From an uncultured Lachnospiraceae bacterium (GTDB lineage Bacteria > Bacillota > Clostridia > Lachnospirales > Lachnospiraceae): a DNA stretch of 64,000 bases. The translations under genes were made by a program, and so were the position numbers. This document shows positions 35,950 through 44,772 of this stretch, in pieces; within the stretch, counting starts at the first letter, position 1, and the number at the start of each line of letters is the position of its first letter. The stretch is from positions 1-64,000 of the forward strand of contig CAJUDY010000020.1 in NCBI GenBank assembly GCA_910584945.1, given 5' to 3'. The notes below the pieces were generated by a model, which worked only from the letters and a program-made list of their open reading frames with translations, ran no database searches and was not told where the DNA came from.

Positions 35950-36978
35950 ATGGCAGAATATAGAGCAATCAAAGTAGAGAGAGGCAGCGGCGGATTCGGA
36001 GGACCTCTGACCGTCATGCCCAGAGAGGGAAAAGATAAGGTAGTCTTTATCACCGGCGGCGGCGCGGAGCCGGATATCATTGAAAAGATCGTAAAACTGA
36101 CCGGCTGTACGGCGGTCAACGGCTTTAAGACTTCCGTGCCGGACGAAGAAATCTTCCTGGTCGTCATCGACTGCGGCGGCACCTTACGATGCGGAATCTA
36201 TCCGCAGAAGCGGATTCCTACCATCAACATCATGCCGGTGGGCAAGAGCGGTCCTCTTGCCAAGTTCATTACGGAAGATATCTATGTATCCGCAGTAGGA
36301 CCGGACCAGATCCGCCCGGCGGACGGCGCGGCAGTACCGGCTGACGAAGCGCCAGAGGCCAAAGAGCCGGAAAAAGAGAAGAAGGAGCCTGAGCGAAAAT
36401 ACAAGTACAGCACCGATAAAAAAGTGTCGGAGACCCTGGGAGAGACCAGCAAATCCAGTATCATCCAGAAGATCGGCATGGGCGCCGGAAAAGTGGTAAA
36501 TACCCTCTATCAGGCGGCGAGAGACGCGGTGCAGTCCATGATTACGACGATTCTGCCCTTTATGGCGTTCGTGGCCATGCTGATCGGTATTATCCAGGGT
36601 TCCGGCTTCGGAGACTGGTTCGCGAAGCTTCTGGTTCCTCTGGCAGGAAACGGCGTGGGACTGATCATCCTCGGCTTCATTTGTTCGATTCCGGTGCTGT
36701 CCGCCCTCTTAGGACCGGGAGCCGTGATCGCTCAGGTCATCGGCACCATGATCGGCGTGGAGATCGGCAAAGGCAATATTGCTCCCAGCCTGGCGCTTCC
36801 GGCACTGTTTGCCATCAATACCCAGTGCGCCTGCGACTTCATCCCCGTAGGTCTGGGCCTTGCAGAGGCAGAGCCGGAGACCGTGGAAGTCGGCGTTCCG
36901 TCCGTACTGTACTCCCGGTTCCTGGTGGGCGTTCCCAGAGTCCTGGTCGCCTGGGTGGCAAGCATCGGACTTTACTAA
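35950..36978 (+). CDS. gutE: PTS sorbitol/glucitol permease IIBC subunit
   Basis: 342 residues. The N-terminal IIB part has GGPLTVMPREGK, ITGGGAEPDIIEKIVKLTG and FLVVIDCGGTLRCG (C75 and C81, the phospho-accepting region). A charged linker rich in P-E-K at ~130-160 leads to the membrane part with GPGAVIAQVIGTMIG and CACDFIPVGLGLAEA. It receives phosphate from GutB and phosphorylates sorbitol during uptake. RBS CAGGAGG. Confidence 0.93.
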   Translation: MAEYRAIKVERGSGGFGGPLTVMPREGKDKVVFITGGGAEPDIIEKIVKLTGCTAVNGFKTSVPDEEIFLVVIDCGGTLRCGIYPQKRIPTINIMPVGKSGPLAKFITEDIYVSAVGPDQIRPADGAAVPADEAPEAKEPEKEKKEPERKYKYSTDKKVSETLGETSKSSIIQKIGMGAGKVVNTLYQAARDAVQSMITTILPFMAFVAMLIGIIQGSGFGDWFAKLLVPLAGNGVGLIILGFICSIPVLSALLGPGAVIAQVIGTMIGVEIGKGNIAPSLALPALFAINTQCACDFIPVGLGLAEAEPETVEVGVPSVLYSRFLVGVPRVLVAWVASIGLY

Positions 36979-36986
36979 AAAATTAC

Positions 36987-37119
36987 GTAACTGTTCAGTA
37001 CCTTCACAGTTACGATGCAAAATTCATTGAAGATCGCCTTCGGCGATGGAATTTTGCACTCCTGAATCATGTTCTTACGGCCTCAGCAGCAAGTGCTTCG
37101 GCCTGTGCTGAACAATTAC
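36987..37119 (+). repeat. 133-bp multi-hairpin repeat, copy 1
   Basis: Terminal inverted repeats GTAACTGTTCAG / CTGAACAATTAC enclose two further hairpins: GCAAAATTC / GAATTTTGC with an inner ATCGCC-TTC-GGCGAT, and GGCC...GGCC around AGCAAGTGCTT. It lies between gutE and gutD. A second copy of the same length is at 42278-42410. Confidence 0.85.
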
Positions 37120-37168
37120 AAAATTACATAAAACCAGCAAACGCAAAACTCAAATAGGAGAATGAATA

Positions 37169-37984
37169 ATGAACAATACATGGTTAAATCTGGAAGGAAA
37201 GACAGTGATTGTAACCGGAGGCGCATCCGGCATTGGCAAAGCAGTGGCAGAGGAATTTTTAAATCAGGGCGCGAACGTGGTGATCGCGGACATGAGTCCG
37301 GAAGCGCCGAAGATGGAGTCGGATTCTGAGAAATTCCATTATGTTGTGACCAACGTCACCAACCGGGAAAGCGTGGAACATATGGTGGAGGAAACGGTGA
37401 ACACTTTTGGAACCGTGGATATCCTGGTCAACAACGCAGGTATCAATATCCCGAGGCTTCTGGTGGACGACGCCAAACCTCACGGAGAGTTCGAACTGGA
37501 CGACGCCGTATTTGACAAAGTGGTAAATGTGAACTTGAAAGGCGTCTATCTGTGCGCTCAGGCGGCAGGGAGAGTCATGGTCGGCAAAAAGGACGGCGTG
37601 ATCATCAATATGTCCTCCGAGAGCGGCCTGGAAGGGTCCGAGGGACAGAGTATCTATGCGGCGACCAAGAACGCGGTGAACTCCTTTACCAGATCCTGGG
37701 CAAAGGAGCTGGGGCGCAAGGGAGTCCGGGTAGTAGGCGTTGCTCCTGGAATCATGGAAGCCACCGGACTTCGCACCATCGGCTATGAGACGGCGCTTGC
37801 CTATACCAGGGGAATCACCGTGGAGGAACTTCGGGCAGGTTACAGCAAGACGTCCACCACGCCCATGGGACGTTCCGGCAGACTTTCTGAAGTGGCCGAT
37901 ATGGTATGCTATCTTGGAAGCGAGAAGGCTTCCTATGTCCACGGTGTGACCTACAATGTGGCAGGCGGAAAGACCAGAGGTTAA
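37169..37984 (+). CDS. gutD: Sorbitol-6-phosphate 2-dehydrogenase (SDR family)
   Basis: 271 residues, classical short-chain dehydrogenase. The NAD-binding TGGASGIGKAV is near residue 14, NNAG follows, the catalytic serine is in NMSSESG, and Y-x3-K is in YAATKNAVN. Known role: oxidises sorbitol-6-phosphate to fructose-6-phosphate. Length and operon place match GutD/SrlD. RBS AATAGGAG. The structured 133-bp repeat separates it from gutE and might tune its expression. Confidence 0.88.
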   Translation: MNNTWLNLEGKTVIVTGGASGIGKAVAEEFLNQGANVVIADMSPEAPKMESDSEKFHYVVTNVTNRESVEHMVEETVNTFGTVDILVNNAGINIPRLLVDDAKPHGEFELDDAVFDKVVNVNLKGVYLCAQAAGRVMVGKKDGVIINMSSESGLEGSEGQSIYAATKNAVNSFTRSWAKELGRKGVRVVGVAPGIMEATGLRTIGYETALAYTRGITVEELRAGYSKTSTTPMGRSGRLSEVADMVCYLGSEKASYVHGVTYNVAGGKTRG

Positions 37985-38021
37985 TTTGAAAATCCGGCGG
38001 CCTTCCTTCTGAAAAAGATGC

Positions 38022-38050
38022 TTTTACGAAGATGCATTTTCGATTATAAT
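38022..38050 (+). promoter_or_regulatory. Possible promoter of the gutR gene
   Basis: TATAAT (38045-38050) with TTTTAC (38022-38027) 17 bp upstream; the -10 is perfect and the -35 weak. RBS GGGGAGGG and the gutR start follow. Confidence 0.5.
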
Positions 38051-38076
38051 ATACGCAGGAAAAAAGGGGAGGGAAG

Positions 38077-39990
38077 ATGATGACGTCGGGAACGCCGGAC
38101 AGCAGGATCGCGCAGATCCTGGACATCATGGAGCTTCGCAAATCTGCCAGACTGGAAAGTCTGGCGGATAAGCTGAAGGTGGGCACGAAAACAATCAGAA
38201 ATGACATCCGGGAACTGAATCAGATCCTGGACGGCAGCGCTCTGGTGGAGTCCGTGTCGGGAAGATATATACTTTTTATTTTGGACGAAAAGGCGTTCCA
38301 GGAGAAAAAGCAGATCGTATACAGTCAGAACGATTACATGAACTCCCCGGCGAAACGATATGGATACATTCTAAACCGGCTGATGCACGGGGGCGGGCCG
38401 ATTCTGATCGACGACCTGGCGGACGAGATCTGTGTGGGACGGACAACGATCAATGGAGATTTGAAAAAGCTTCGGGAGATGCTGGACAGCTATCAGCTTC
38501 AGATCATTGGAAAGACCAATACCGGGATTCGTCTGGAAGGAGAGGAGCTGTCTCTGCGGCTGTTTATCCTGGAGCGGCTTTATGATCAGGTATTTGAAAC
38601 CTTCCTTTTGGACGACGATCTGGAAAGTATGGTGAGCGGATATTGTCAGGAGTATGGTCTGGACCACATTACGACCCAGTATTTCATGCGCTCCTACACC
38701 TTGATGATCGACCGGGTGCTGAACGAACACCCCTTAAGCAGCCTTCAGGAAAAGTATCACGAACTGGAACAGACCGTTGCCTACCGCTTTGCGGAAAAGA
38801 TCATCGAACAGACCATAGAGATCTTTCAGGTGCCGATTCCCATGGAAGAGATTCTCTTTTTATCCCTTCCGATTGCGGGCATGCGCACCCCTTTGAACCG
38901 GGATAATCAGCAGGCGCTGGAGATCAGCGAAGAAGTGGCGGAACTGGTGGTGAAGATCCTGAATCAGATCGCTTATGACATGAATTTTCATATCTCGCCC
39001 ACGGATCTTCTGGATGATTTTGTCTATCATATTAATTTTATGCTGAATCGTCTGAAGTACCGGTTTTATATTCGGAATTACGCCCTGGAAGAAATTCAGG
39101 AAAAGTTTCCGCTGGCCTACAAGATGGCGGAGCTTGCAAAAAAGGTCATCGAAGAACAGACCAGTCTGGAAGTGGTGGATGACGAGCTGGGATTTCTTGC
39201 CTCCTACTTCAGCCTGTTTCTGGAGGAGCAGCATTATAAGAATCAGCGGGTGTTCCGAGTGGGAATCGTCTGTGTGCAGGGCGCGATCTCCGGAAAGCTG
39301 ATTCAGGTGCGGCTTAGAAAGATGATGTCCGATCAGACCGAGTTCGAGCTGCTTTCGGAGCTTGAGGCCGAGGGAAGAACCGATTTTGACCTGATCGTCT
39401 CCACTGCCAGAAAATATGAGTCGGAGGACGTCCCGGTGATCTACCTGGAAGAAATCTTTGATGAAATGGAAGTGTTAAGACAGATCGAACGTCTGAGGTA
39501 CCTGGGGCATCTGGAGATTTCCACGAAAAAAGGCCTGAATTCCCTGATTGCAACGATCCTGGAGCAGAAACACTTCTATGTATTGGACCCAAAGTTTTCT
39601 TATCTGGAAGCTGTGTTGTACATGACGGATCGGCTGATTGAAGAAGGCGCCCTTTCGCCGGATTTTAAAAAGGCGCTGCTTGAGAGAGAAAAAAAGAGCA
39701 CCATGCTGTTTGACGAATCCGTGGGGTTTCCGCATTTACAGTACCCGGGGGAAAAGATTGTGCTGGCGGTGGCGGTGGCCGACCGCCCGGAGCCGGGATT
39801 TCGGTTCCTGCTCTTCCTGGCACTGCCGGAGGAGTCGGAATTGAACGATGATATTTTAATCCATATCTATAATGAACTGCTGGTGATCTCTTCCGAGGAA
39901 ACGTTGGTACAGGAGATATCCCGGCTGAAATCGAGCAATGAATTTGTCCTGTACATGATCAAAAATAACGAGTTGTTTGAGGATATATAA
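38077..39990 (+). CDS. gutR: BglG/PRD-family transcriptional regulator of the sorbitol genes
   Basis: 637 residues. N-terminal winged-helix DNA-binding domains (ILDIMELRKSARLESLADKL and a second HTH near LADEICVGRTTINGDLKKL), two PTS regulation domains (~200-400, with histidine-bearing EQTIEIFQVPIP and LLDDFVYHINFMLNRL), then a IIB-like and a C-terminal IIA-like segment. Such regulators are phosphorylated by the PTS and switch the operon with sugar supply. Its place between gutD and gutB supports control of sorbitol genes. The symbol is given by context. Confidence 0.83.
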   Translation: MMTSGTPDSRIAQILDIMELRKSARLESLADKLKVGTKTIRNDIRELNQILDGSALVESVSGRYILFILDEKAFQEKKQIVYSQNDYMNSPAKRYGYILNRLMHGGGPILIDDLADEICVGRTTINGDLKKLREMLDSYQLQIIGKTNTGIRLEGEELSLRLFILERLYDQVFETFLLDDDLESMVSGYCQEYGLDHITTQYFMRSYTLMIDRVLNEHPLSSLQEKYHELEQTVAYRFAEKIIEQTIEIFQVPIPMEEILFLSLPIAGMRTPLNRDNQQALEISEEVAELVVKILNQIAYDMNFHISPTDLLDDFVYHINFMLNRLKYRFYIRNYALEEIQEKFPLAYKMAELAKKVIEEQTSLEVVDDELGFLASYFSLFLEEQHYKNQRVFRVGIVCVQGAISGKLIQVRLRKMMSDQTEFELLSELEAEGRTDFDLIVSTARKYESEDVPVIYLEEIFDEMEVLRQIERLRYLGHLEISTKKGLNSLIATILEQKHFYVLDPKFSYLEAVLYMTDRLIEEGALSPDFKKALLEREKKSTMLFDESVGFPHLQYPGEKIVLAVAVADRPEPGFRFLLFLALPEESELNDDILIHIYNELLVISSEETLVQEISRLKSSNEFVLYMIKNNELFEDI

Positions 39991-39995
39991 AAACA

Positions 39996-40100
39996 GCATC
40001 TGACCGAAAGGAGCCCCGGAAGGATTTTACGGAACGAAGTGAAGGAAAATTCTTCCAGATGCCGGGGCGGAGAGAGGACGGATGCGGAACTTAAATTAGG
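39996..40100 (+). repeat. GCATC/GGAACTTAAAT leader element with nested 56-bp hairpin (gutB copy)
   Basis: GCATC (39996-40000) pairs with GATGC (40081-40085), followed by GGAACTTAAAT and TAGGAGG. Inside is the 56-bp hairpin (40013-40068) nearly identical to that before the glyoxalase gene; here the outer stem GCCCCGG / CCGGGGC is perfect. Confidence 0.75.
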
Positions 40101-40112
40101 AGGTAACATTCT

Positions 40113-40472
40113 ATGAACGCAATCTATGAAAATACAGTCAAAGGAGTCGGAGATCTGGCTTCCGCTTTTGCAGAGGAAAAGACCATCATCTTATTCGGCG
40201 ACAGCGCGCCGGATACGCTGAAAGATTACTGCTACAGCATCAATGTAAAAAAGGCGGATGCGGTGATCGAACCGGGTCAGACGCTGGAGATCGACGGAAA
40301 ACAATATAAGATCCTGGTAGTGGGAGACGTGATGCAGAAAAATCTGGAGGCTCTGGGACATATCTCCATCCAGTTCAGCGGCGCCGAAGACGGGCTGCCG
40401 GGGACCATGGTGGTGGAAGAAGCAGAAGTTCCGGTGCTGTCGGTTGGAAGCACGGTTCGGGTGCTGGCGTAG
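40113..40472 (+). CDS. gutB: PTS sorbitol/glucitol IIA subunit
   Basis: 119 residues, soluble. It matches GutB/SrlB: IILFGDSAPDTLKDYCYSI, VGDVMQKNLEALGHISIQF with the probable phospho-histidine H83, and GTMVVEE near the end. It passes phosphate from HPr to the IIB domain of GutE, and possibly to the fused permease. RBS TAGGAGG. It is separated from the regulator by the hairpin leader element and followed after 15 bp by an HPr-like gene. Confidence 0.92.
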   Translation: MNAIYENTVKGVGDLASAFAEEKTIILFGDSAPDTLKDYCYSINVKKADAVIEPGQTLEIDGKQYKILVVGDVMQKNLEALGHISIQFSGAEDGLPGTMVVEEAEVPVLSVGSTVRVLA

Positions 40473-40487
40473 GACATACGAAAACGG

Positions 40488-40748
40488 ATGCTTAGAAAGA
40501 AGATACAGGTGTCCGCGTCCGGCGGCATCCACATGGCCGTTGCGGTCGCCCTCGGGCAGGCAGTGAAAGGAAAAGACGCCCATGTGTTTATCAAAGCCGG
40601 AAGAAAGATGGTCAGCGTAAAAGAGATTTCGAAAGTTCTCGCTCTGGGCGTACACGAACGGGACCAGGTGGAAGTCATCGTGGACAGCGGGGAGGAAGAA
40701 GAGGCTCTGATGGAGCGGATGGAACGGATTTTGTGTAATCAATGGTAA
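40488..40748 (+). CDS. Diverged HPr-family protein (His15 kept, Ser46 replaced by Glu)
   Basis: 86 residues, HPr length and fold pattern. H15 sits in GGIHMAVAVALGQ, where canonical HPr has H-A-R-P-A; Arg17 and Pro18 are replaced by Ala and Val. At the HPr-kinase site the motif K-S-I-M-G reads K45-E46-I47-S48-K49, so Ser46 is Glu. It may be a dedicated phosphocarrier for sorbitol uptake that escapes HprK control, or a non-catalytic relative. The ribosome-binding site is weak (TAGGAC), suggesting coupling to gutB. A terminator follows at once. Confidence 0.8.
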   Translation: MLRKKIQVSASGGIHMAVAVALGQAVKGKDAHVFIKAGRKMVSVKEISKVLALGVHERDQVEVIVDSGEEEEALMERMERILCNQW

Positions 40749-40756
40749 GATTTTGA

Positions 40757-40794
40757 AAAACGGTCGGAGGCCTGTATCAGCTTCCGGCCGTTTT
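40757..40794 (+). terminator. Bidirectional terminator, sorbitol operon / MATE gene
   Basis: AAAACGGTCGGA (40757-40768) pairs with TCCGGCCGTTTT (40783-40794), one G.U. The flanking A and T runs serve both strands, and the MATE stop codon (40777-40779) is in the loop. Confidence 0.85.
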
Positions 40795-42135
40795 GCTGTG
40801 CTGAAAATGACGGATCACCGTAAAGTAACTGATTACCAGAATCACTACAGCGCCGGTCCAGGCCAGAATCTCCGCGAAAAAGATGCCAGTCTCTCCGATC
40901 AACTGGGGCAGAAGGACGGCGGCCAGGGCCCGCATGACGAATTCCGCGATGCCGGACACCATGGGAAGGACCGTATTGCCCATGCCCTGGATGACGGAAC
41001 GGGTGACATGGAGGATGTAGAGGATGGGCAGGCAGACGCTCATAACGGCCAGGTAGTAGTAGGCGATCTGAAGCGTCTGCGCGAATTCCTCCGGCGTGCC
41101 GGAGATAAAGCAGGAAAGGATGGCTTTCCCTCCGAAGAGCATGCAGGCGGCGATCAGAAGCGAGGTAGCCAGGGCGATCAAAAGGGCGGCGCGCATGCCT
41201 TTTTGGATACGCCCGATCCTGCCGGCTCCCAGATTCTGGCCGGTGTAGGTGACCATGGCGTAGCCGTAAGAGGTGGCGGCCACTTCCAGCATGCCGTAGA
41301 GCTTGTTGGTGGCGGTAAACCCGGCGATAAAGAGCACGCCGAAGCCGTTGACCACAAACTGGACGATCATGCCGCCCACGGAGATAATCGCGTTCTGAAA
41401 GGCCATGGGGGCGCCGAGGCGGAGCAGATGTCCGGGAAGCCCCTTTTGAAGACGGAAGTCGGAGCGCGTCAGCGCCAGAAGCTCCAGTCTGCGGATATGG
41501 AAGTAACAGAAGACGCAGGAAACCATCTGAGCGATCAGCGTCGCCCACGCGGCGCCGGCGATGCCAAACCCAAGGACCAGGACAAAGAAAAGATCCAGGC
41601 CGATATTGACGGTTGCCGCCACGATCATGGCGTATAAGGGGGTCTTTCCGTCTCCGAGAGAGCGCAGAATCCCTGCGGACAGGTTGTAGGCCATGACAAT
41701 GGGGATTCCCACATACATGATCCGAAGATACAGAAGGGAATCTGCCAGAATTTTTTCCGGAGTCTGTAGGAGCAGCAGGACCGGACGGGCCATGAACTGC
41801 CCGAGGACCAGCAGCAGGATGGAAGACAGCAGGGCGAGAACGGCGGAATTGCCGACGGTTTTACAAAGATCTTTGGGACGTTCCGCTCCAAAATGCTGCG
41901 CCATCAGGATGCCGAACCCTTGAGTCAGTCCCTGGATGATCCCCAGCATCATCCAGTTCATCCAGTCGGCGGCCCCCAGGGCGGCCAGCGCCTGTACGCC
42001 CAGCGCTTTTCCCACTACCATGGTATCCACCACCGTATATAACTGCTGAAAGACATTGCCAACCATCAGAGGCAGCGCAAAAGTAAAGATCAAAGAGGCG
42101 GGACGCCCCTCCGTCATCTGTCTGGTCTGTGCCAT
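40777..42135 (-). CDS. MATE-family multidrug/metabolite exporter
   Basis: 452 residues, about twelve membrane helices in two pseudo-repeats. MATE signatures: SLIFTFALPLMVGNVFQQLYTVVDTMVVGKALG at the N-terminus, ADWMNWMMLGIIQGLTQGFGILMAQHFGA, and the matching GVLFIAGFTATNKLYGML in the second half. It acts as a cation/drug antiporter; the substrate is unknown. RBS AAAGGAT. Convergent with the sorbitol operon. Confidence 0.92.
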   Translation of the reverse strand: MAQTRQMTEGRPASLIFTFALPLMVGNVFQQLYTVVDTMVVGKALGVQALAALGAADWMNWMMLGIIQGLTQGFGILMAQHFGAERPKDLCKTVGNSAVLALLSSILLLVLGQFMARPVLLLLQTPEKILADSLLYLRIMYVGIPIVMAYNLSAGILRSLGDGKTPLYAMIVAATVNIGLDLFFVLVLGFGIAGAAWATLIAQMVSCVFCYFHIRRLELLALTRSDFRLQKGLPGHLLRLGAPMAFQNAIISVGGMIVQFVVNGFGVLFIAGFTATNKLYGMLEVAATSYGYAMVTYTGQNLGAGRIGRIQKGMRAALLIALATSLLIAACMLFGGKAILSCFISGTPEEFAQTLQIAYYYLAVMSVCLPILYILHVTRSVIQGMGNTVLPMVSGIAEFVMRALAAVLLPQLIGETGIFFAEILAWTGAVVILVISYFTVIRHFQHSKTAGS

Positions 42136-42277
42136 ATCCGCACCTTATCCTTTCTGTTAAAATCTGTGAAATCGTAATGCTATTATAAGGAAGAGATTGG
42201 GGGAAGTCAAGAGCTTGTATAAACGCTGAAAGCATCGTTTGACGAGGTATGGCATATGAGATATAATAAAAATAAAT

Positions 42278-42410
42278 GTAACTGTTCAGTACCTTCACAG
42301 TTACGGTGCAAAATCCATTTAAGATCGCCTACGGCGATGGGATTTTGCACTCCTGAATCATGTTCTTACGGTCTCAGCAGCAAGTGCTTCGACCTGTGCT
42401 GAACAGTTAC
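42278..42410 (+). repeat. 133-bp multi-hairpin repeat, copy 2
   Basis: Same length and fold as the copy at 36987. Differences fall in pairs that keep base pairing: AATTC/GAATT becomes AATCC/GGATT, and GGCC/GGCC becomes GGTC/GACC. The terminal arms GTAACTGTTCAG / CTGAACAGTTAC are perfect here. It lies between the divergent MATE gene and the membrane protein at 42443. Confidence 0.88.
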
Positions 42411-42442
42411 AAATAAATACTTGTGACAAAAGGAGGGCGCAC

Positions 42443-43465
42443 ATGGTTAAAGCTGCGTATCGAAAGCTGCTCTTGAATAAAATCTGGCTGTCTCTGGTCG
42501 TCATTCTGCTGACGGGTCTGTTTCTGTACCGATATGTCGCTTCGATGGATGTCAGTGAAGAGACCATAGACATGGTATTCTGGATCTCGGCGGGGGCGGC
42601 GGGTCTGACGATTTTGCTGGTGATCTATCAGATGATCTGGGGATTGGTACAGATCCGAAAGCTGCAGAGAGATCTTGACCGGCTGCCGGTCTTTGCAAGA
42701 GAGCGGCTGGAGCATGATTTTCAGACCGGGGATCAGATTGGGGACCTGTATTTTACCAGTTCGCATCTTTTTGTGCTGCAGGTTCGTCCGGGCAGTCGTC
42801 AGGGCATCGCCTGCATCCCTTATGAGGAGATTCAGGAGGTCCGTATCCGTCCGAATATGCAGGCCAACACGATGCTGGAAATACGCCGGACGTCCGGGCA
42901 GCCGTCCCACGATGTCTTTGAAGCGGCGGGTGTGGACGCCGGGACAATCGCGAAGATCAACGACAAGATTCTTGCTCTCCGGGAGCAGATGGATTCGCCC
43001 CGGCCCGTGCCCGAGGAGCAGAAGAAGGCGGAAGACCGGAGGCGGAGAGCGGTGGAGCGGGGAAAGGTCTGGGATACCGGGATCTTTCACATCGTTCTTG
43101 CCGGCGGAATGTTGATGCTGTTCTGCTATTCGATCGTTCTGGCGGAGAATGGATGGAGCCAGGTGACAGACTATGCGGATCTTTCTCCGGAGAAGATGGG
43201 GAGCCTGCTGTTCTGGCCGAACCTGTTGTTTTATCTGGTCCTGTACGGCGGCTCTCTTCTGCTGTTGGTGTCGATCTTTCTTTTTATGCGCAAAAGGCTC
43301 GGCAAAAAAGAAGGCGAAACCGTGGAGTGGAAGAGCAGATGGAGAGCAGCGGTATTTACGGTAATCGTGGTGCTGTTCATGTTTTTTGTGGGAATGGTCT
43401 ATTCCGCCGATGTGGATTCCTGGGCGAAGCTGAAGCTGGGATTCTATCTGATGACCGGTTTATAG
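42443..43465 (+). CDS. Membrane protein of unknown function
   Basis: 340 residues. Two helices near the N-terminus (IWLSLVVILLTGLFLY, ISAGAAGLTILLVIYQMIWG) bracket a cytoplasmic region of about 140 residues. That region has a small beta-rich stretch (IGDLYFTSSHLFVL, GIACIPYEEIQEVRI) reminiscent of PH-like domains and a charged coiled segment. Three more helices follow toward the C-terminus. No family is firmly recognised. RBS AAAGGAGGG. Its upstream region is occupied by repeat copy 2. Confidence 0.75.
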   Translation: MVKAAYRKLLLNKIWLSLVVILLTGLFLYRYVASMDVSEETIDMVFWISAGAAGLTILLVIYQMIWGLVQIRKLQRDLDRLPVFARERLEHDFQTGDQIGDLYFTSSHLFVLQVRPGSRQGIACIPYEEIQEVRIRPNMQANTMLEIRRTSGQPSHDVFEAAGVDAGTIAKINDKILALREQMDSPRPVPEEQKKAEDRRRRAVERGKVWDTGIFHIVLAGGMLMLFCYSIVLAENGWSQVTDYADLSPEKMGSLLFWPNLLFYLVLYGGSLLLLVSIFLFMRKRLGKKEGETVEWKSRWRAAVFTVIVVLFMFFVGMVYSADVDSWAKLKLGFYLMTGL

Positions 43466-43547
43466 GGTGGAGATATCCCTTGTCAACGGGCATGGAGAAT
43501 GATAAACTGAATAGAAAAGAATACAAAGATTAAAAAAGGAGACAAAT

Positions 43548-43889
43548 ATGGTTCGGAAAGCAGAAGTAAAAGTAGTAGAAGGCCTTCGGGGCGGCAAAGG
43601 AAAGTTAGAGATGCATCATATCTTAAAGCCGGAGGAATTAAACGGTCACGGTCGGCTGTATGCACTGGTGAGGATGGAGCCTCACAGCAGCATCGGTTAT
43701 CATGAGCATATTGGGGAGACGGAGCCTTATTATGTGATCTCCGGACATGGGACGTTTATCGATCACGATAAGACAAGGATTCCGGTGGGCCCGGACGACG
43801 TATGTCTGATCGAGTGCGGACAAAGCCATGGCTTCGAGAACGACTCCGACGAAGAACTGGTGATGATGGCGCTGGTCTACAACGAATAA
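43548..43889 (+). CDS. Cupin-domain protein
   Basis: 113 residues forming a single small cupin barrel: the metal-site motif H-x-H-x3-E in GYHEHIGETEPYYVISG, then CLIECGQSHGFEN for the second histidine. Likely ligand-binding or an isomerase-type enzyme; the substrate is unknown. RBS AAAGGAG. It stands 28 bp before the SseB-family gene and probably shares a transcript with it. Confidence 0.87.
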   Translation: MVRKAEVKVVEGLRGGKGKLEMHHILKPEELNGHGRLYALVRMEPHSSIGYHEHIGETEPYYVISGHGTFIDHDKTRIPVGPDDVCLIECGQSHGFENDSDEELVMMALVYNE

Positions 43890-43917
43890 AATCGACTTGA
43901 ATCAGGAGGACAGGAAT

Positions 43918-44772
43918 ATGGTAAAAGAGATCCGGAATCTGAAAGAGGCCTGGAGCCTCCATTCTCCTCTGACGAACATGCCCTATGTGGAGTGTGAGGA
44001 AGAGAATTATAACGACCAGATTCGTCTGTATGCGGACAAGACGGAGGCGGAAGCGGCAGGAAAAGAACTGGAAGCACAGGGCATCCGGGTGACGGTCCGG
44101 GAATTCAAGACCGTGGAAATTGAGGTTCCGGCAAAGGCGGACAAGCCCGAAGGAGAGAAGAAAAAACTGTACCTGAATCAGGTCCGGCAGTATCTGAGTA
44201 CGCTGCCATTTATCGGAATTAACGCGGTTCTGTATAAACCCAGGGGGAAAGCTTCCGGAAGTGTCGAGCTTTTGGAGCTTCTTCCGGAGGGTTTCGAGAA
44301 GAAGATCATGGAAAACGCCCTGTATCAGCCCAATCTTCAGCTTACCGGGCTCTACCTCATGCAGGAAGCCCGCAGGAAAAAAGAATATGTGGACCGGAAG
44401 CAGCTGCAGGCTCTGGATGAAGAGTTTTCCTCGAATCTGGTAAAGTCCGGACTCTTTTTAGCAGTGTTGCCGCCGGAAGGACAGGAGAAGGAAGAGAAAA
44501 TTGACCTGAAACAATGTCAGCTGCCTTATCTGAGACATCAGAACGGCGACTGCTTCTTCCCGGTTTTTACGGATATCTGGGAGTTTCAGAAGTACAGTAA
44601 AGGAAAGAAAGAACTCCGGCCGATCCGGATGCCTTTTGCACAGCTTACGAACTTCTGGGTCAAGGACGCCAAGGCCTATATGATCAACCCCATGGGATAT
44701 TTGATCCCAATTACCAGGGAGATGATTCCAAGAATATTGGAAAGATTCGGAGTCTCGAAAAACCCATCCTGA
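43918..44772 (+). CDS. SseB-family protein
   Basis: 284 residues from ATG 43918 (AGGAGGA upstream). The C-terminal half contains SseB-like elements: FLAVLPPEGQEK, YLRHQNGDCFFPVFTDIWEF, and MINPMGYLIPITREMIPRI. The N-terminal ~90 residues hold a small domain with ADKTEAEAAGKELEAQGIRVTV. Related proteins occur widely in Firmicutes with no assigned biochemical role. Its stop codon lies inside the stem of the shared terminator. Confidence 0.75.
   Translation: MVKEIRNLKEAWSLHSPLTNMPYVECEEENYNDQIRLYADKTEAEAAGKELEAQGIRVTVREFKTVEIEVPAKADKPEGEKKKLYLNQVRQYLSTLPFIGINAVLYKPRGKASGSVELLELLPEGFEKKIMENALYQPNLQLTGLYLMQEARRKKEYVDRKQLQALDEEFSSNLVKSGLFLAVLPPEGQEKEEKIDLKQCQLPYLRHQNGDCFFPVFTDIWEFQKYSKGKKELRPIRMPFAQLTNFWVKDAKAYMINPMGYLIPITREMIPRILERFGVSKNPS

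Noticed and set aside
34959..36182. Minus-strand ORFs over the sorbitol genes
   Set aside because: Shadows of gutM, gutA and gutE; no ribosome-binding sites or family features.
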